Shown piece after piece: positions 33,381 to 45,175 of a DNA stretch of 64,000 nt. Every line of letters begins with the position of its first letter. The first letter of the stretch is position 1. The position numbers and the translations under genes are program-made. Source of the stretch: Pachyseris speciosa (lineage: Eukaryota; Cnidaria; Anthozoa; Scleractinia; Pachyseridae). A model generated the notes under the pieces. The model saw only the letters and a program-made list of their open reading frames with translations, searched no databases and was not told where the DNA came from. The DNA lies in contig JAEMWC010000118.1 of assembly GCA_016490735.1 (NCBI GenBank), positions 1,259,001 to 1,323,000 of the forward strand, given 5' to 3'.

Positions 33381-34650
33381 TGTATGTAATGTATGTATGT
33401 AAGACTTTATTTAAACACGGAAAATCATCAGTTAAGTATTACAAGTTAAAAACTAAGACTATTTACAACTAACTGCTTTACATGATTGCCGTGTGGGGAT
33501 CCGATATGTTGGATACCTTCTTCAGATTTCGCTTAAATTGATCAACAGATCCGACATTCTTTAAGCTATCGGGCAAGTTATTCCATAATTTGGCCCCGCT
33601 TTAGGAGAAGCTACGTTTTAAATAATTGGTTCTTGGTTTCGGCAATGTCAGTTTTCCCTCAGAGTTTCTCAGGTTGTAATTAGAGTAGCTCTGAGCAAAA
33701 AGACGTTGGAGATATTCCGGGGTAAGACCATTCATTGTTTTATACATCATTAAGGCTTTCTGTTTCTTTCGTCTTATTGATAGCCTCTCCCAGTTAAGGG
33801 TGGATAGGAGGTGGTCTGAGTTCGTATCAAAGGGCAATTTTGTAATTATTCTAGCTGCTCGATTCTGCAATTTTTGGAGCTTATCACTCAAGTAGCCACT
33901 AAGACAGTCCCAAACCGGGCTGCAGTAATCAAAGTTTGGCAAAATTAGCGCGTTATAAATTTGAATGGCAGTTTCCTTCGGAATAAAGGGTCGCACCCGT
34001 TTGAGGGCACCTATAGCTGAGGATACTTTCTTGCTTATTTCTTCAACGTGTTTGCGCCAAGTAAGATGAGCATCGATGGTAACACCCAGGGATTTGGTAT
34101 GTCCAACCCTCTTGATGATTTGATCGTCAATTCTTATTTCGAAGTCTTCATTTTGGACAGATAATCTCTGCCTTGACCCAATTAACATTAATTCTGTTTT
34201 TGGCAACGTTTAAACTAAGCTTGTTGGCTTTAAGCCAGCAGCTTAGGTTACTTAGTTCAGGGGTTAAGGCTTGTTTGAGACCCGTTAACGTTTTAGCCGA
34301 AAGTGTAATGTTTGTGTCATCAGCAAACATCCTTGGCGCAGCGGCCGACAGGCAGTTGGGGAGATCATTAATATAAATTAGGAAAAGCAAAGGACCCAAT
34401 ATACTGCCCTGTGGAACGCCGCACTTGAGATCGCGAGCAGTTGATAGTTTGCCGTTGACATTACATCTTTGGATTCGGCCACTTAGATACGACAAGAACC
34501 ACCTGATAGCTGCCTGGTCAACACCCATGTATGACATTTTACGCAAGATAATCTCGTGATCGAATGCCTTAGTAAGGTCGATGAAAACGACGCCATTTAG
34601 TAGCCCATTGTCGATGTCAACTGACCAATCATTTGTCGCCTCAAGCAAAG
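33381..34650 (-). mobile_element. 5'-truncated LINE inserted in PolB
   Basis: Minus-strand RT pieces at 34657-34148 and 34206-33601 carry motif A (IDLTKAFDHEI), B (GVPQGSILGPLLFLIY), C (MFADDTNI) and the post-catalytic SLGVTIDAHLTWRKHV. The element lacks its endonuclease and fingers. One frameshift lies near 34180. The 3' end, with TAAAGTCTTACATACATACA in sense, faces the PolB N-terminus. Confidence 0.88.
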
Positions 34651-37600
34651 CCGGCAATAAAGGTGAAGATGATTATGAAATGGGGGGGAGCGAAGAGGAA
34701 GAAGAAGAAGAAGAAGAAGAAGAACGAAGCAACTTCGAAACAATAGAGACCAGTCCATTTTCAGGATCTTTCATTCGTATAATTCCCGATGGTGAATTTT
34801 TCAATACAAAATTTAATGTCAACGGTAGAAGATTTCGCGTTAACGTTACAAATAGACCTGATGCAGATGATAGTATTGTTGCTTTTAATCTTTTGTTATT
34901 GGAATTGATGGATATTTTACAAAGATCTGTTCGACCCGATGATTACGTTCAAATGGTTTTTAATTCGTCTGATCTTCATAATCCTTCCTTCATTCCTGTA
35001 ACGCGATTTGAACTATTGGATATTCGTGTTGTGAGTGAGCAATTTGCGAATATTTTAAGTAGTAACGCCGTCGTAGATGTCGGTCGTGGAGATTTCACAA
35101 TTAGATTGTATCACACAAGAATTCCGTGTGGAGGTGGGAAAAAGGATTCAGGCAATCCATTACTAGATGGATTTGGTGTTTTAACTGAGATTAGTGGCTG
35201 GCTAGAAAGAAGTCAATAGTCACTGTTCCTCGTGATTATGATCCACATTGTCTAGTGGCTGCATGCCTTTCAACTTGCATTGTTTAAACAAACAAAATCA
35301 AAGAAGAAACATTTTCTACCTACTAGAGTCAAGTCTAAAAATTGAAGATTTAGGGAATTAGTGGACATTAGACTTGACTGCGGTCTCAATGCCGATGGTG
35401 AACTATCTTTCGCTGATTTGGAAAAACTTGTCAAACATCCTCAATTCAGAAATCATCCAGTTTATGTGTATGAGAGACAAATTGTGCGACAAATTTTTAG
35501 ATGCAACGTCAATGCAGCTGGATTGCCTATCAATTTACTTCTACATGACAACCATTACTATGTCATAACGTCAATGCCTGCACTTTTCCCCAAGAATCAA
35601 AAAAGAATTTATTGCCCCAAGTGCAATAAAAATTTTCGAAAGAAGTCAGCACACGTCTGCGGTCGAACTCATTGCACATTTTGCAAAGCTCGTCTACATC
35701 GAATACCCAAGTTCAGTGTGATGATTGTCTACGTTTTTTCCAGAATCAAGATTGCTATCTCAATCACAAGAAAAAGGGTTCTAGTGCATTATTTTCCAAA
35801 AAAAAATCCTGTTGCGATATGCTTTATAAATGCGACAATTGTGAAGTCACATTGAAAAAAACTTCAAAGGATGAAAAAACTGGAAAACAATTTTCCACTT
35901 TAAAACAACATGTTTGCAGCAAAAGTTATTGCCCGACGTGTAAGAGGAATGTTGACAAATTTAGCCACTTATGTTTTATGCAAGTACTGGATGAGAGTGA
36001 AGTAATGCATAAACAGACGAAAGAAAGAGGCATCAATGTATTCTTCGTTATAGAATCAATTCGAGACACCAAGAGTGGTCTGTTACAAACAAATCTCATC
36101 ATTGTGCAAGATGAATTTGGTAATGGTCTTTTGAAGGCAAAAATGCTGTGGATTCGTTCTCTAGCAGTTTGTTCGACAAAGAAGGTGAAATGTATGCGGC
36201 CACAGTTGAAAAACACAATTATGCTTACTTTTATGCGCATAATGGTGCTCGGTTTGATTTTCTTCCATTTGTCACAAAAATGTATGGATATACATCCGAA
36301 ACACCGGATGTTGTTTTTGATGGATCTTCTCTTCTAAGAATACAAATATTCGGCAAACATTTAATATTTTTAGATTCCTTTCGTTTTCTACCCATGCCTT
36401 TAGCAAGTCTGCCTTCTGTCTTTGGTGTTGATGATGTTCAAAAGGGTTTCTTCCCATATCGTCTGCATTCAGAATTAACCTGGGACAAGATTGTTTCAGA
36501 AGTGACAATGGCTGATTTTGAAGTGGAACATACGTCCCTAAACAAGAAGAAAGAATTTGAACAATGGTACAGAGATGAATTTGAACCCGAAATGAAAAGA
36601 AATGAAGAGATGAATCTTTACGTCAGTGGTGGCGGATTTGGTTATGATGTGTTTGCAAATTTAAAAAGTTACTGTCGAGATGATGTTCGTGTATTGAGAA
36701 CTTGCTTCATGAAGTTTTACAATGCTTGTAAAGATACCGTGGGTATTTTACCCAGCATAGGGAACATGACAATTGCCAGTCTATGCAATAGAATTTGGGG
36801 TGCAAAATTTTTTAGAGAAAAATTTGGTGGGTTTGATACCTTTTAGAGGCTATTTGTCGAGAGATGTTCAATCAAGAATCGCTTTATCCTGGTTATGTTT
36901 TCTCGATCAATGCCACTACACAGGCGAACTTCAGTTTGCAAGAAAAGATGAAGGTGAGAAGAAGATTGTTTTGAAAAACACTTATATGAAAGTAGATGGA
37001 TTTCACGAGAAAAGTGGAACTGTTTTCGAATTTTACGGCATCATGGATGTCAAATCTGTTTTCAGCCTGATTCGAGACCGTATGCCTCTCACATTCCTAT
37101 GATTCATCTTCACGATGCTGCAATGCAAAGAGAATTGGTTTTACAGGATATGGGATACAATGTACAATCTATTTGGGAATGTCAATGGAAAAGAGAACTT
37201 GCATGTGATGAAGAAACTCGCTCATTTATTTCGGAAATTGATCCAAGTATTTTTCATTATCTACGAGACCCTTAAACCCTAGGGATGCTCTTCACGGCGG
37301 TAGAGTCGATTGTTACAGGATTTGGTTTAATTCATATGCTTTCCCAAGTGCAGAACTTCACACATTTCAAGAGAAATTGGAAGAAGAACATCTGGAGTAT
37401 ATTGATGTTACTTCCTTGTATCCTTTCATAAACAAATATGGTAAATATCCAGTATCGCACCCGATTATTCTTCGAAATAATTCAAGTATACGCAAAACTC
37501 TTCCTCTCGATTATTGCGGTCTTTACTCATGCAAAATTCTACCTCCTAGAAATCTATTTCATCCTGTTTTACCCTTTGGCGTGAAGTCGGATCCTGAAAA

Positions 37601-38680
37601 AGCAAGTTTGCCCGTGAAGAAAATGTATGTTTTGTGTAGAACATGTGCTACAGCACGAAATTTTACTTTGAACAGTTGCATGCATGACGAAGACGAAAGA
37701 AGTTTAAGTGGTGTTTGGACAACGCCTGAAATTGAATTAGCTTTGGAAAAAGGCTACAAAATTTTAGAAGTTTATGAAGTTTGGGATTATTCCAGAACCA
37801 AGACTGGATTGGCAGCAGACTACATAAACCATTTTTTGAAAGGGAAGCAAGAAGCAGCTGGTTGGCCTAAACATTGCAACACTCCTAACGCTCAGGCCGA
37901 ATATGTAGAAGAATTTAAATTGCGTGAAGGTGTTGAGTTAGACCCTAATAAAATAGAATAAACCACTTTATGCGCTTAACAAACGTGCACTGAACTGCTG
38001 GTGGGGGAAGTTAGCTGAGCAACAAGAGAGGAAGCAAACAAAACTTATAAACGAAGTGGCCGACTTTTATTCCTTTCTTGCTGATGACGATCGTGAAGAT
38101 AAAAAATTTATTTTCATTGATGAGCAAAATATGATTCTACATTCACGTGAGAAAAAAACATGCAATTGCCACATCTTCTAAAGGAAATGTTGTACTCGGA
38201 GCATTCACAACTCGTCTGGCACGTATCCATTTGTACAGGGAGATGTTGGATAAAGTGGGCACTAGAGCTGTGTATTGTGATACTGATTCGTGTATTTATA
38301 AAGCAGGCACTAACTGTGGAGAATCTCTTCCAACAGGTTCTTTTTTAGGCGAGTTAACGAATGAATTGGAAGATGGATATGTTATCGGCGAATGGGCTTG
38401 CGGCGGTCCCAAACATTACAGATATCGGTGTTATTCATTGGAATTACCTTTGGACCATGACAAGTTTCAAAAAACAGAATTTAAATGCAAAGGAGTTGTA
38501 AATACACATCACACCAATGAACATGTTTCTTTTGAAAAGATGAGAGAAATTCTCCTAGGAGTAGATGAAACACTTACTGCTGCCAATTACTTGCCGAGAA
38601 CTGAAATTTCTTACCAGAAATTTTCTATTGTTCGGGGCGATGAGAAAATTGGGGGACGCACATGTTCTCAGGTTCCTGGC
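34651..38680 (+). pseudogene. polB: Protein-primed-type DNA polymerase B, central part, multiply frameshifted
   Basis: Replicative polymerase of Mavericks/adintoviruses. Order: N-terminal module (34.65-35.22), a Cys/His-rich block (CPKCNKNF, CDNCEVTL, YCPTCKRN; 35.58-35.97), exonuclease (36.03-36.85; FYAHNGARFDFLPFV = Exo II, YCRDDVRVL = Exo III), and GGRVDCYRIW. Then come motif A DVTSLYP (37404-37424), motif B LNCWWGKL (about 38011) and motif C YCDTDS (38273-38290). Breaks fall at about 35.21, 35.7-35.86, 36.15-36.2, 36.84, 37.1-37.3, 37.96 and 38.1 kb. Exo I reads FFVIE where the family has an Asp. The sequence stops at a LINE near 38680 and the C-terminus follows at 42459. Confidence 0.9.
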
Positions 38681-38734
38681 TTCTTACTGCGTTTTAACTT
38701 TGATTAACTGCTTTCTTCTAAAATCTTTTTACCG

Positions 38735-40067
38735 ATTTGAACATACTAGATGGAATGACCGTTCAGATTGCCCAAATCAACATCATAAAGCTTTATCCGT
38801 CCTGTTGAACGAAGACGACTTTGGCCAAGACGCCGTTGCCAGCCTCCTTGTTGTTCCTACAACGGGATTTCGAAGCCCACGAAGACATAAATTTCTCAAC
38901 TCTAGACAGAGATATTACCATCATGCGGATTCTACGTTTCAACACTAGAGGCTTTTGATATCCGGCGATATCAATCCCAATCCAGGTCCGACGAAGTTTC
39001 CATGTGCTTGCTGTGAGAAACCATGCAAGAACAACCAGCGAGCTCTACAATGCGACGGCTGCAACACGTGGTGCCATGCAAAATGCACTCATGTTTCACG
39101 GGACGAATACAACCGATTATCAAATACTGACGATACCTGGTACTGCAATGCTTGTACTTTTAAATGGCTTTCAGATTCGTTCTTCTCTGATTCAACCGGG
39201 GACTCGCTCAACAATTCGACCACTACGATCCGCTCTGAAACCTGTGAACCCGATGTTATTGAAGACTACAGGGCTAATGTCGCCTCTTATTACAAGTTCA
39301 ACTTATCAGTCGCTCACCTAAACATCAATAGTCTTCAAAATAAAATGGACGAAATAAGGACTCTGTTGAATCAAGAACTATTTGACATCTTAGTTCTGAC
39401 TGAAACAAAGATTGACTCTAGTTACAACAACTCACTCTTCCAACATCCTTTATACAGGATTATCAGACGCGATAGAAAAAAGGGCGGCGGTGGTATAATG
39501 GTTTATATTAAACACAGCGTCTTTGCTTACAGGCGTAAACAACTAGAGCCAGAGGACATCGAAGCTGTTTGTATCGATGTTAAGGGAAGTGGAAACACCT
39601 GGTTTTCTCTTCTCGCCTGCTATAGATCGCCAAACAAACACAAACCGATGGAATTTTTGCCATCTCTTTACTCTACGACTGAAAAAGTGTATAATCTGCA
39701 TAATGAACTACTCGTCATTGGTGACCTAAATTTCAACATGCTCAATAGTGATGACTGTTCACCAGACAACCGGCTTGCTGAATACTGTGACCGCTTCCAG
39801 CTGACAAACACTGTGACCGTGCCTACCCGAACAACAGATAAATCGAGCACACTTCTCGATGTTATTCTGACAACTCACCCGGAAAGATTCTGTCTTACCA
39901 AGACTTTACAACTTGGTGTCAGTGATCACGATATGGTTATTGCATTTCGCAAGTGGAAGCTACCTAAACCAACACCAAAGATCATTACTTATCGCTCAAT
40001 GAAACGGTTTGATGCTGAACTTTTTCTTCAGGACCTAGACAGTGTCCCCTGGGACAATTTACAATGA
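38735..40067 (+). pseudogene. LINE ORF 5' part: 2A peptide, PHD finger, endonuclease
   Basis: The frame from about 38735 reaches a TAG at 38946. Directly after it comes ISGDINPNPGP, a 2A-like sequence that would separate the N-terminal peptide from the rest. A PHD-type finger follows (CACCEKPC...CDGCNTWCHAKC...WYCNAC) and then an EEP domain (LSVAHLNINSLQNKMDE, LTETKIDSS, LVIGDLNFNML, LGVSDHDMV). The catalytic Glu, Asp/Asn and SDH residues are seen. The stop at 38946 and a frame change at about 40050 break the ORF. Confidence 0.85.
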
Positions 40068-41799
40068 TATCAATGACATCTGGGCGCAGTGGTATAAATT
40101 ATTCACTGAATTAATTGATTTACACGCGCCGCTTAAGAAGAAACTGGTACGCGGTAACACTGTGTCGTGGATGACACCAGAAATTGTTCAAGCTATAAAC
40201 ACCAGAAACCGCCTGCACAGAAAGTTTATTAAGAGCAAAAAGCCCACGGATTGGGAGGCGTATAGAAAACAACGGAACTATGTTACCGGTACATCTTTAA
40301 AACGTTCCGCTCTCAGATCATACTGCATTAATGTATCCACAAACTCCCAACACCCTGGGGAATTTTGGAAGAAATTTCATTGTTTACTCCCCAGCAAAGA
40401 CGGAGGTAACAGCCATATTCAACTAATTGAAGATGGGCGCCTCATTACCAACAGTATTGATGTAGCTAATCTTCTCAACGATTACTTCATCCACGCAGTA
40501 CTTGCCCACACGTCTGACTTACAGCCAGAAGCTTTTAAGGTGCATTCCAGTATTACAGCCATCGAACGAAAATTCAAAGGACAAATGAATTTTTCATTCA
40601 CTCCTGTTCAGGATTCCCACATTAGAAGGATACTCTCTAGTATTAAAGTTAATAAAGCCACCGGTGCTGACGGAATCTCTCCACGCCTGCTGAAACTTGC
40701 TGAGCCTGGAATTCTCAGTTCTCTCACAAAATTGATCAATCAGTGCATTGAAAGCTGCTCCTGGCCATCAGAATGGAAAATTTCTATTGTCTCTCCGATC
40801 TATAAAAAAGATAGTGAGACTTTAAAATCCAATTACCGTCCTGTGTCTGTGCTGCCAGCTGTTTCAAAAGTAGCCGAAAGAGTTATCTTCGATCAACTAT
40901 ACGAATTTTCTCTGAACTTTCTCAGTGGGAATTTATCTGGATTCTTGAAAGGACATTCATGCTCAACAGCCCTTATCAAGACCTGTGAAGATATCAGAGG
41001 AAATCTAGACTCTAACGAACACTCTGCAGCAATTACCATAGATCTTTCTAAAGCATTTGATTCTATCAACCATAACTTGCTCCTTGCAAAGCTGTCAGCT
41101 TATGGTGCAACTAAAGACGCCCTACAACTTCTACGATCCGACCTGACTGAAAGAAAACAACATGTCAAGATAGATGGTAATTTATCAGAGTGGAAAACTG
41201 TGAAGCGCGGAGTTCCCCAGGGTTCCATCTTGGGCCCCCTCCTTTTCAACATATTCTTGAATGACGTGAACTTCTTAGATACTTCTTGTTCCTTGAGATT
41301 TTATGCCGATGATACTACAGGGTACTCCTCAAGCCCTTGTCCATCCACCTTGCAAATAGATCTACAAAACAGTCTTGATCTTCTCGCCTCCTGGTTTCAT
41401 AGGAACTTTCTGGCGATTAATCACAGTAAATCACAATCCATCGTCTTCCACAGAACAATTCTACCAACGCCCTTTGTTATCGACAACAATGAGCTGGACT
41501 ACGTTGCACATATCAAGCTTCTTGGAGTAATCATCGACAGCTCTCTCTCTTTTCAAGCACATATTAAAGAAGTCTGCCGTAAAGTGAACGCAAAAGTTTC
41601 AATTCTTCATCGCATTCGCAAAATCATCCCTCTAGAAATTATGATTAAACTATATCAAGCTTTCATTCTGCCTCACTTTGAATACGCATCACCACTGTTT
41701 ATAGGCCTAAGTAAAGGTCTGTCTGCAAAATTAGAGTCAACCAACGCATTCGCTTTAAGAATTCTTCTTAATCACTCTAAATCGACTACTTATGAATAA
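40042..41799 (+). CDS. LINE reverse transcriptase
   Basis: An open frame of 585 codons. Motifs: KATGADGISPRLLK, FLKGHSCSTALI, TIDLSKAFDSINHN (A), RGVPQGSILGPLLFNI (B), LRFYADDTTGYS (C, YADD) and LLGVIIDSSLSFQAH. All palm aspartates are present. It ends at TAA 41799 after TTYE, and RT-like coding resumes at 41908-42138 (SLRGHLKVV, YQAGKQWNNLPDNIR), so the C-terminus is cut by a stop or frameshift. Confidence 0.9.
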   Translation: MSPGTIYNDINDIWAQWYKLFTELIDLHAPLKKKLVRGNTVSWMTPEIVQAINTRNRLHRKFIKSKKPTDWEAYRKQRNYVTGTSLKRSALRSYCINVSTNSQHPGEFWKKFHCLLPSKDGGNSHIQLIEDGRLITNSIDVANLLNDYFIHAVLAHTSDLQPEAFKVHSSITAIERKFKGQMNFSFTPVQDSHIRRILSSIKVNKATGADGISPRLLKLAEPGILSSLTKLINQCIESCSWPSEWKISIVSPIYKKDSETLKSNYRPVSVLPAVSKVAERVIFDQLYEFSLNFLSGNLSGFLKGHSCSTALIKTCEDIRGNLDSNEHSAAITIDLSKAFDSINHNLLLAKLSAYGATKDALQLLRSDLTERKQHVKIDGNLSEWKTVKRGVPQGSILGPLLFNIFLNDVNFLDTSCSLRFYADDTTGYSSSPCPSTLQIDLQNSLDLLASWFHRNFLAINHSKSQSIVFHRTILPTPFVIDNNELDYVAHIKLLGVIIDSSLSFQAHIKEVCRKVNAKVSILHRIRKIIPLEIMIKLYQAFILPHFEYASPLFIGLSKGLSAKLESTNAFALRILLNHSKSTTYE

Positions 41800-42170
41800 T
41801 TACTAAAAATTGCACGTATTAATAGCCTGGAACATCGGCGCATAGAACAAGCACTTATACTCGTATATAAAAGTATTTATGGTCAAGCACCGAATTACAT
41901 TCGTGAAATGTTTACCCTGCGAAGGAACAGGTACAGCTTACGGGGCCATCTCAAGGTTGTTCTTCCAAGGCCAACAACGTATTATATGCAGCATTCTTTC
42001 ATGTACCAGGCCGGAAAACAATGGAACAATTTACCAGACAATATAAGGACATCGGAATCACTTTCTTTATTTAGAAGAAACCTACAACAGATACAATTAT
42101 CATCTTCTTATGACTGCAGCTGTGATTTTTGTAAATAGACGGCCTAATTACCCACATTTTCTCTTTCTTA

Positions 42171-42174
42171 TATA

Positions 42175-42212
<38 letters not shown>
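42171..42212. repeat. (TA)n microsatellite in the LINE 3' UTR
   Basis: About 20 TA units, followed by ATT-rich sequence. Confidence 0.9.
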
Positions 42213-42215
<3 letters not shown>

Positions 42216-42458
42216 TCATTATCTTAATGTATTTAATTAACTATTTAATTAGGTAATCGATTCATTCTATTTTATCATATTTCTTCTTCTTCTTATTATT
42301 ATTATTATTATTTTATTTTTTTTATCTGTATATTTATATTAAATATCACATTGTAATTCTTAATTCATTTTCTATGGCACATTTGTACTTAAACGAGCCT
42401 TCGCTCATGTGCGATATGTGGATAAATAAAATTACTTACTTACTTACTTACTTAGGAT

Positions 42459-42584
42459 GTTTTCTATTTAAGAGCTATTTTCCAAAGTAAAATTTATCGT
42501 CTGTACTTTGATAAGAGAGTTATAGACCCCGTCACAGGTATCACCTATCCATTTGCTTATATTGGTGATCTCTTGCACGATTGA
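42459..42584 (+). pseudogene. polB: DNA polymerase B, C-terminal fragment (after LINE insertion)
   Basis: After the LINE the frame reads SKIYRLYFDKRVIDP and TYPFAYIGD, the usual C-terminal KxY...DKR...PFGY block of Maverick PolB, and ends with TGA at 42584. This proves that one polymerase gene spans 33133-42584. Confidence 0.85.
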
Positions 42585-42630
42585 AAAAACTCAGACGGAG
42601 GTGAGTCAAGGTAAAGTTTTTAATTATATA

Positions 42631-42923
42631 ATGTCTGGTGCCGAAGTTTTGGCGGCCGCACCCGCAATTTCATCATGTTGTGACGTATTGCGCAGCTTGT
42701 TCAGTTGTTTCTGTAAATCTAAAGATGAATTCGATTGCAATGAAATTGAAACAGATCTCCACAATATAGTCACTTGCTGCGGTGGGAAAAGTGTAATTTA
42801 TCACAGCGACAATAATCGTGAAAGTAAGTATTTTTTAAAACTATTAATTTATAATTTTTTGTATTTTTTTATTTTTATATAGATCAAGAAAAGTTTCATT
42901 ATTCCAAGGAGACAGCATTGTAA
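42631..42923 (+). CDS. Small Cys-rich protein, two exons
   Basis: ATG 42631 starts MSGAEVLAAAPAISSCCDV, followed by CFCKSK and a CCGGK segment. At 42824 a perfect donor (AAA|GTAAGT) opens a 59-bp AT-rich intron ending TTTTTATATAG at 42882. The second exon closes the frame in phase after 13 codons with TAA at 42921-42923. The product is about 77 residues, with seven Cys. The stop overlaps the PLA2 start (TAATG), suggesting co-expression by reinitiation, or alternative splicing that adds this N-terminus to the PLA2 protein. Function unknown. Confidence 0.55.
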
Positions 42924-43300
42924 TGGTTCAGAAACAAAGGACAAGCACAAGCCAAAGTTCAAGACTTCGAGATTTAAAGAAAAAGACTAGAATATGGACT
43001 TTCGATGTGCAAGGTTTTTTTGCTCAATTTGGAATTGAATTCCATGTACCAGGTTACAATTACTTAGGTGTTGGAACACATTTAAAGAAGAGACTGAAAA
43101 GAGGCAATAAAGGAATCAATCGTCTGGATAAAATCGCAAAACAACATGATATAAATTACTCAAAAGCCAAAAGCATACGTGACAAATGGATGGCTGATAG
43201 GTTGATGATAAAACAAATAAACAAACTTCAAGGAGGAAACACAGTAATGGAAAAACTTGCGAAGCATTCCCTATACGTCAAACTTTTTTTGCGTATGTGA
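42923..43300 (+). CDS. Parvovirus VP1-type phospholipase A2 domain protein
   Basis: 125-codon intact frame. Residues 46-95 match the parvoviral/Maverick PLA2: calcium loop GYNYLGVGTHL, then KRGNKGINRLDKIAKQHDINYS with catalytic His75-Asp76 and Tyr79, followed by the helix KWMADRLMI. The loop has YLGVG where the family usually has YLGPG. The enzyme hydrolyses phospholipids and in parvoviruses lets particles leave endosomes; here it is presumably a virion protein. The N-terminal 40 residues are basic, with FDVQGFFAQFG. Confidence 0.8.
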   Translation: MVQKQRTSTSQSSRLRDLKKKTRIWTFDVQGFFAQFGIEFHVPGYNYLGVGTHLKKRLKRGNKGINRLDKIAKQHDINYSKAKSIRDKWMADRLMIKQINKLQGGNTVMEKLAKHSLYVKLFLRM

Positions 43301-43739
43301 ATAAAAAAGTATTTCTCGTGACTTCGCCCCATGATGCTTCAGCATCGTCTTAGCGTTAGGCAGTTATCGTTGTAATCTTGATCTGTTAAATTTGGCCGGT
43401 GAAATGTGTAACACATCTTTAAGCGGCATTCGCGTGCCATTTCGTCCTTTTTATCTCCGCAGTATTTTGATATTTTCCAGTCTTTTGATATTTTCTCTTC
43501 ATCTCGCCCATAAAAAAATGTTTTTTCATTACTTTAGTGTTGAGCAGTTATTGGGCTTTTATCTCTAATAAAAAACTTTCACCTACAGGAATGGATCATT
43601 TCCTAAGAGATTCCAGTTACGGCGTCTTACTTTTTTCCTTTTTTATGCTTTCCGTTTGTGAAAAGAGGTGGTTTATCTGGTCTTAACAACTGCATATTCT
43701 CTACTTCTCTTCAGCTCTTCATTTTCTTCGAAAATTGGG
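43301..43739. other. Intergenic, convergent
   Basis: No coding sense found. It lies between the PLA2 gene and the tail of the minus-strand block. It probably holds terminators for both sides; AATAAAAAAG at 43300 could serve as a polyadenylation signal. Confidence 0.35.
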
Positions 43740-44302
43740 CTTATTTCAATACTTCTTGATTCTGCTGAGTTTCAGTCACTAGGCTTTTTAAGTGTTTGTT
43801 TCTCATCATTATTCTTTCAATTTCATCATGTCATTCACCTTTGTGATAATTAGCTTTCGCGTGTGTGACATGGATCGTGTGTAATTCCATGTACTCCAAC
43901 TTGTGTTGCAAATGTAGTCTTTTGCATAAAATATCAGCAAGTGTCTCCTTATAATCCCTATAGTGGGTACGTAAATTTCATTTACTCGAATTTGTGCTGT
44001 AAAAAGCATTGGTTTGTCGAAAGGAATTTCTTTGTCGTCTTCTTGGATTTTCCTGAATCCAATTTTCCATCATTACAACACAGCGGGCAATAAGGCTTGC
44101 TTTTTGTTTTGCTTAACTTTGGATGAAACAATGAAAGGGTTGCTATCTTAGTTGTGGAAATGCAGTATTTCAGCCATCTTTTCGTCCATTTCAGCCATCT
44201 TTTCATCATTTTTTTACAAAAAGAGATGTATGTGCAATGAGTAAAACAAAAAACTAATTGGTAAAATAATTTTATTTGTCGAAGTATTGTAAATAAAATC
44301 AA
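43740..44302 (-). pseudogene. Broken minus-strand gene, coiled-coil-rich
   Basis: Short frames with coding look follow one another on the minus strand: a repeat DEKMAEMDEKMAEI, then YCPLCCNDGKLDSGKSKK, KPMLFTAQIRVNEIY and a helical segment DEIERIMMRNKHLKSL. They are separated by stops or frameshifts. It is probably the last gene of the minus-strand block. Function unknown. Confidence 0.35.
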
Positions 44303-45165
44303 AATAATTTTTTTTTTCTGAAAAGTAATTGTAGTTTGAAGTTGAACTTATTTAAACCCATACCCGTTGAAGTTTGAAATTGAAATTTTAACTCGCGGGG
44401 CTTTACTTTATCTACTCGTGAAAAATTAAAGTTGGTGGGTTGTTTCAAAACTTCTTCTTTTGTTTCTAAAGGATCTACGCCGAAAATTTCTAAATTTCTA
44501 ACTCTTTCTCGACCAATGAAATTTTCCTTTATAAAATTGGCATTTATCATTATATAACCTGGCGCAGCAGCTGATAATTTCGTCCACACTATATCGTTTT
44601 TATCGGCCACAATTTCAACCCCATTTAAACGACTGATTGATTGAATTCCAGGTTTTACTGAAAAAACAAAGTGATCACCTGATATAGCCGCTCTCACAGG
44701 GCTTTGAGAGATAAAGAACTGTGCGAAATTAGTGTTTCGCCATCGGTTGTATAACCGAGACACTGTGCAATTCTCTTGTGCACATATAATTCATGGCTTG
44801 AAATCGAGTTTGGTTTCATATAATCGGTCAACATATCCGAACTTTTGACAATACTCCATCCAGATGATCCTGAAACAGTTTTCAAGAGTTCCCAAGATTC
44901 AGTATAAGTTGCTGCACTGTGGCAATGCGGCGTTTCGGCCAAATTAATTTCCTTTCAGATCCACATGAACTTTCTTTTAATAGAATGTCGATTTCACTAG
45001 CTTCGCCCGTTAAATTACATCCTTCTGCGACATGATAAGTGAAATTTGTCAAAAATTTGAAATTTTCAAATCTGTGTAGAAGGGATTCTTGTGATATTGA
45101 GTAAACGTGAAGTAGCCATTCGCATCTGTAATTCCTTGCACATCTAGAATATCTGGTTTTATCTC
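44299..45165 (-). pseudogene. Beta-rich Maverick protein, frameshifted
   Basis: Coding starts at about 45165 (MEIKPDILDVQGITDANGY) and continues in other frames through FTYHVAEGCNLTGEAS, 44942-44694 and 44763-44299. The C-terminal part (GYIMINANFIKENFIGRERV, NLEIFGVDPLE, RELKFQFQTSTGMG, FKLQLLFRKK) resembles the beta-rich tail of long Maverick proteins often annotated as F54H12.2-like, in which a VxTDxIxxxxVG strand pair and a terminal LhFR occur. Possible vertex or spike protein (inference). At least three frameshifts. Confidence 0.5.
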
Positions 45166-45175
45166 CATGTTTTTT

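Larger units (their letters stand above)
38681..42458 (+). mobile_element. CR1/L2-like LINE with 2A peptide and PHD finger, inserted in PolB
   Basis: A nearly full-length element in the same orientation as the host gene. It has a 2A motif, PHD finger, EEP endonuclease and RT, and ends with TTACTTACTTACTTACTTA at about 42435-42454. ATGTTCTC before and ATGTTTTCT after may be an imperfect target duplication. Its 3' UTR contains (TA)n and ATT repeats. Confidence 0.9.
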
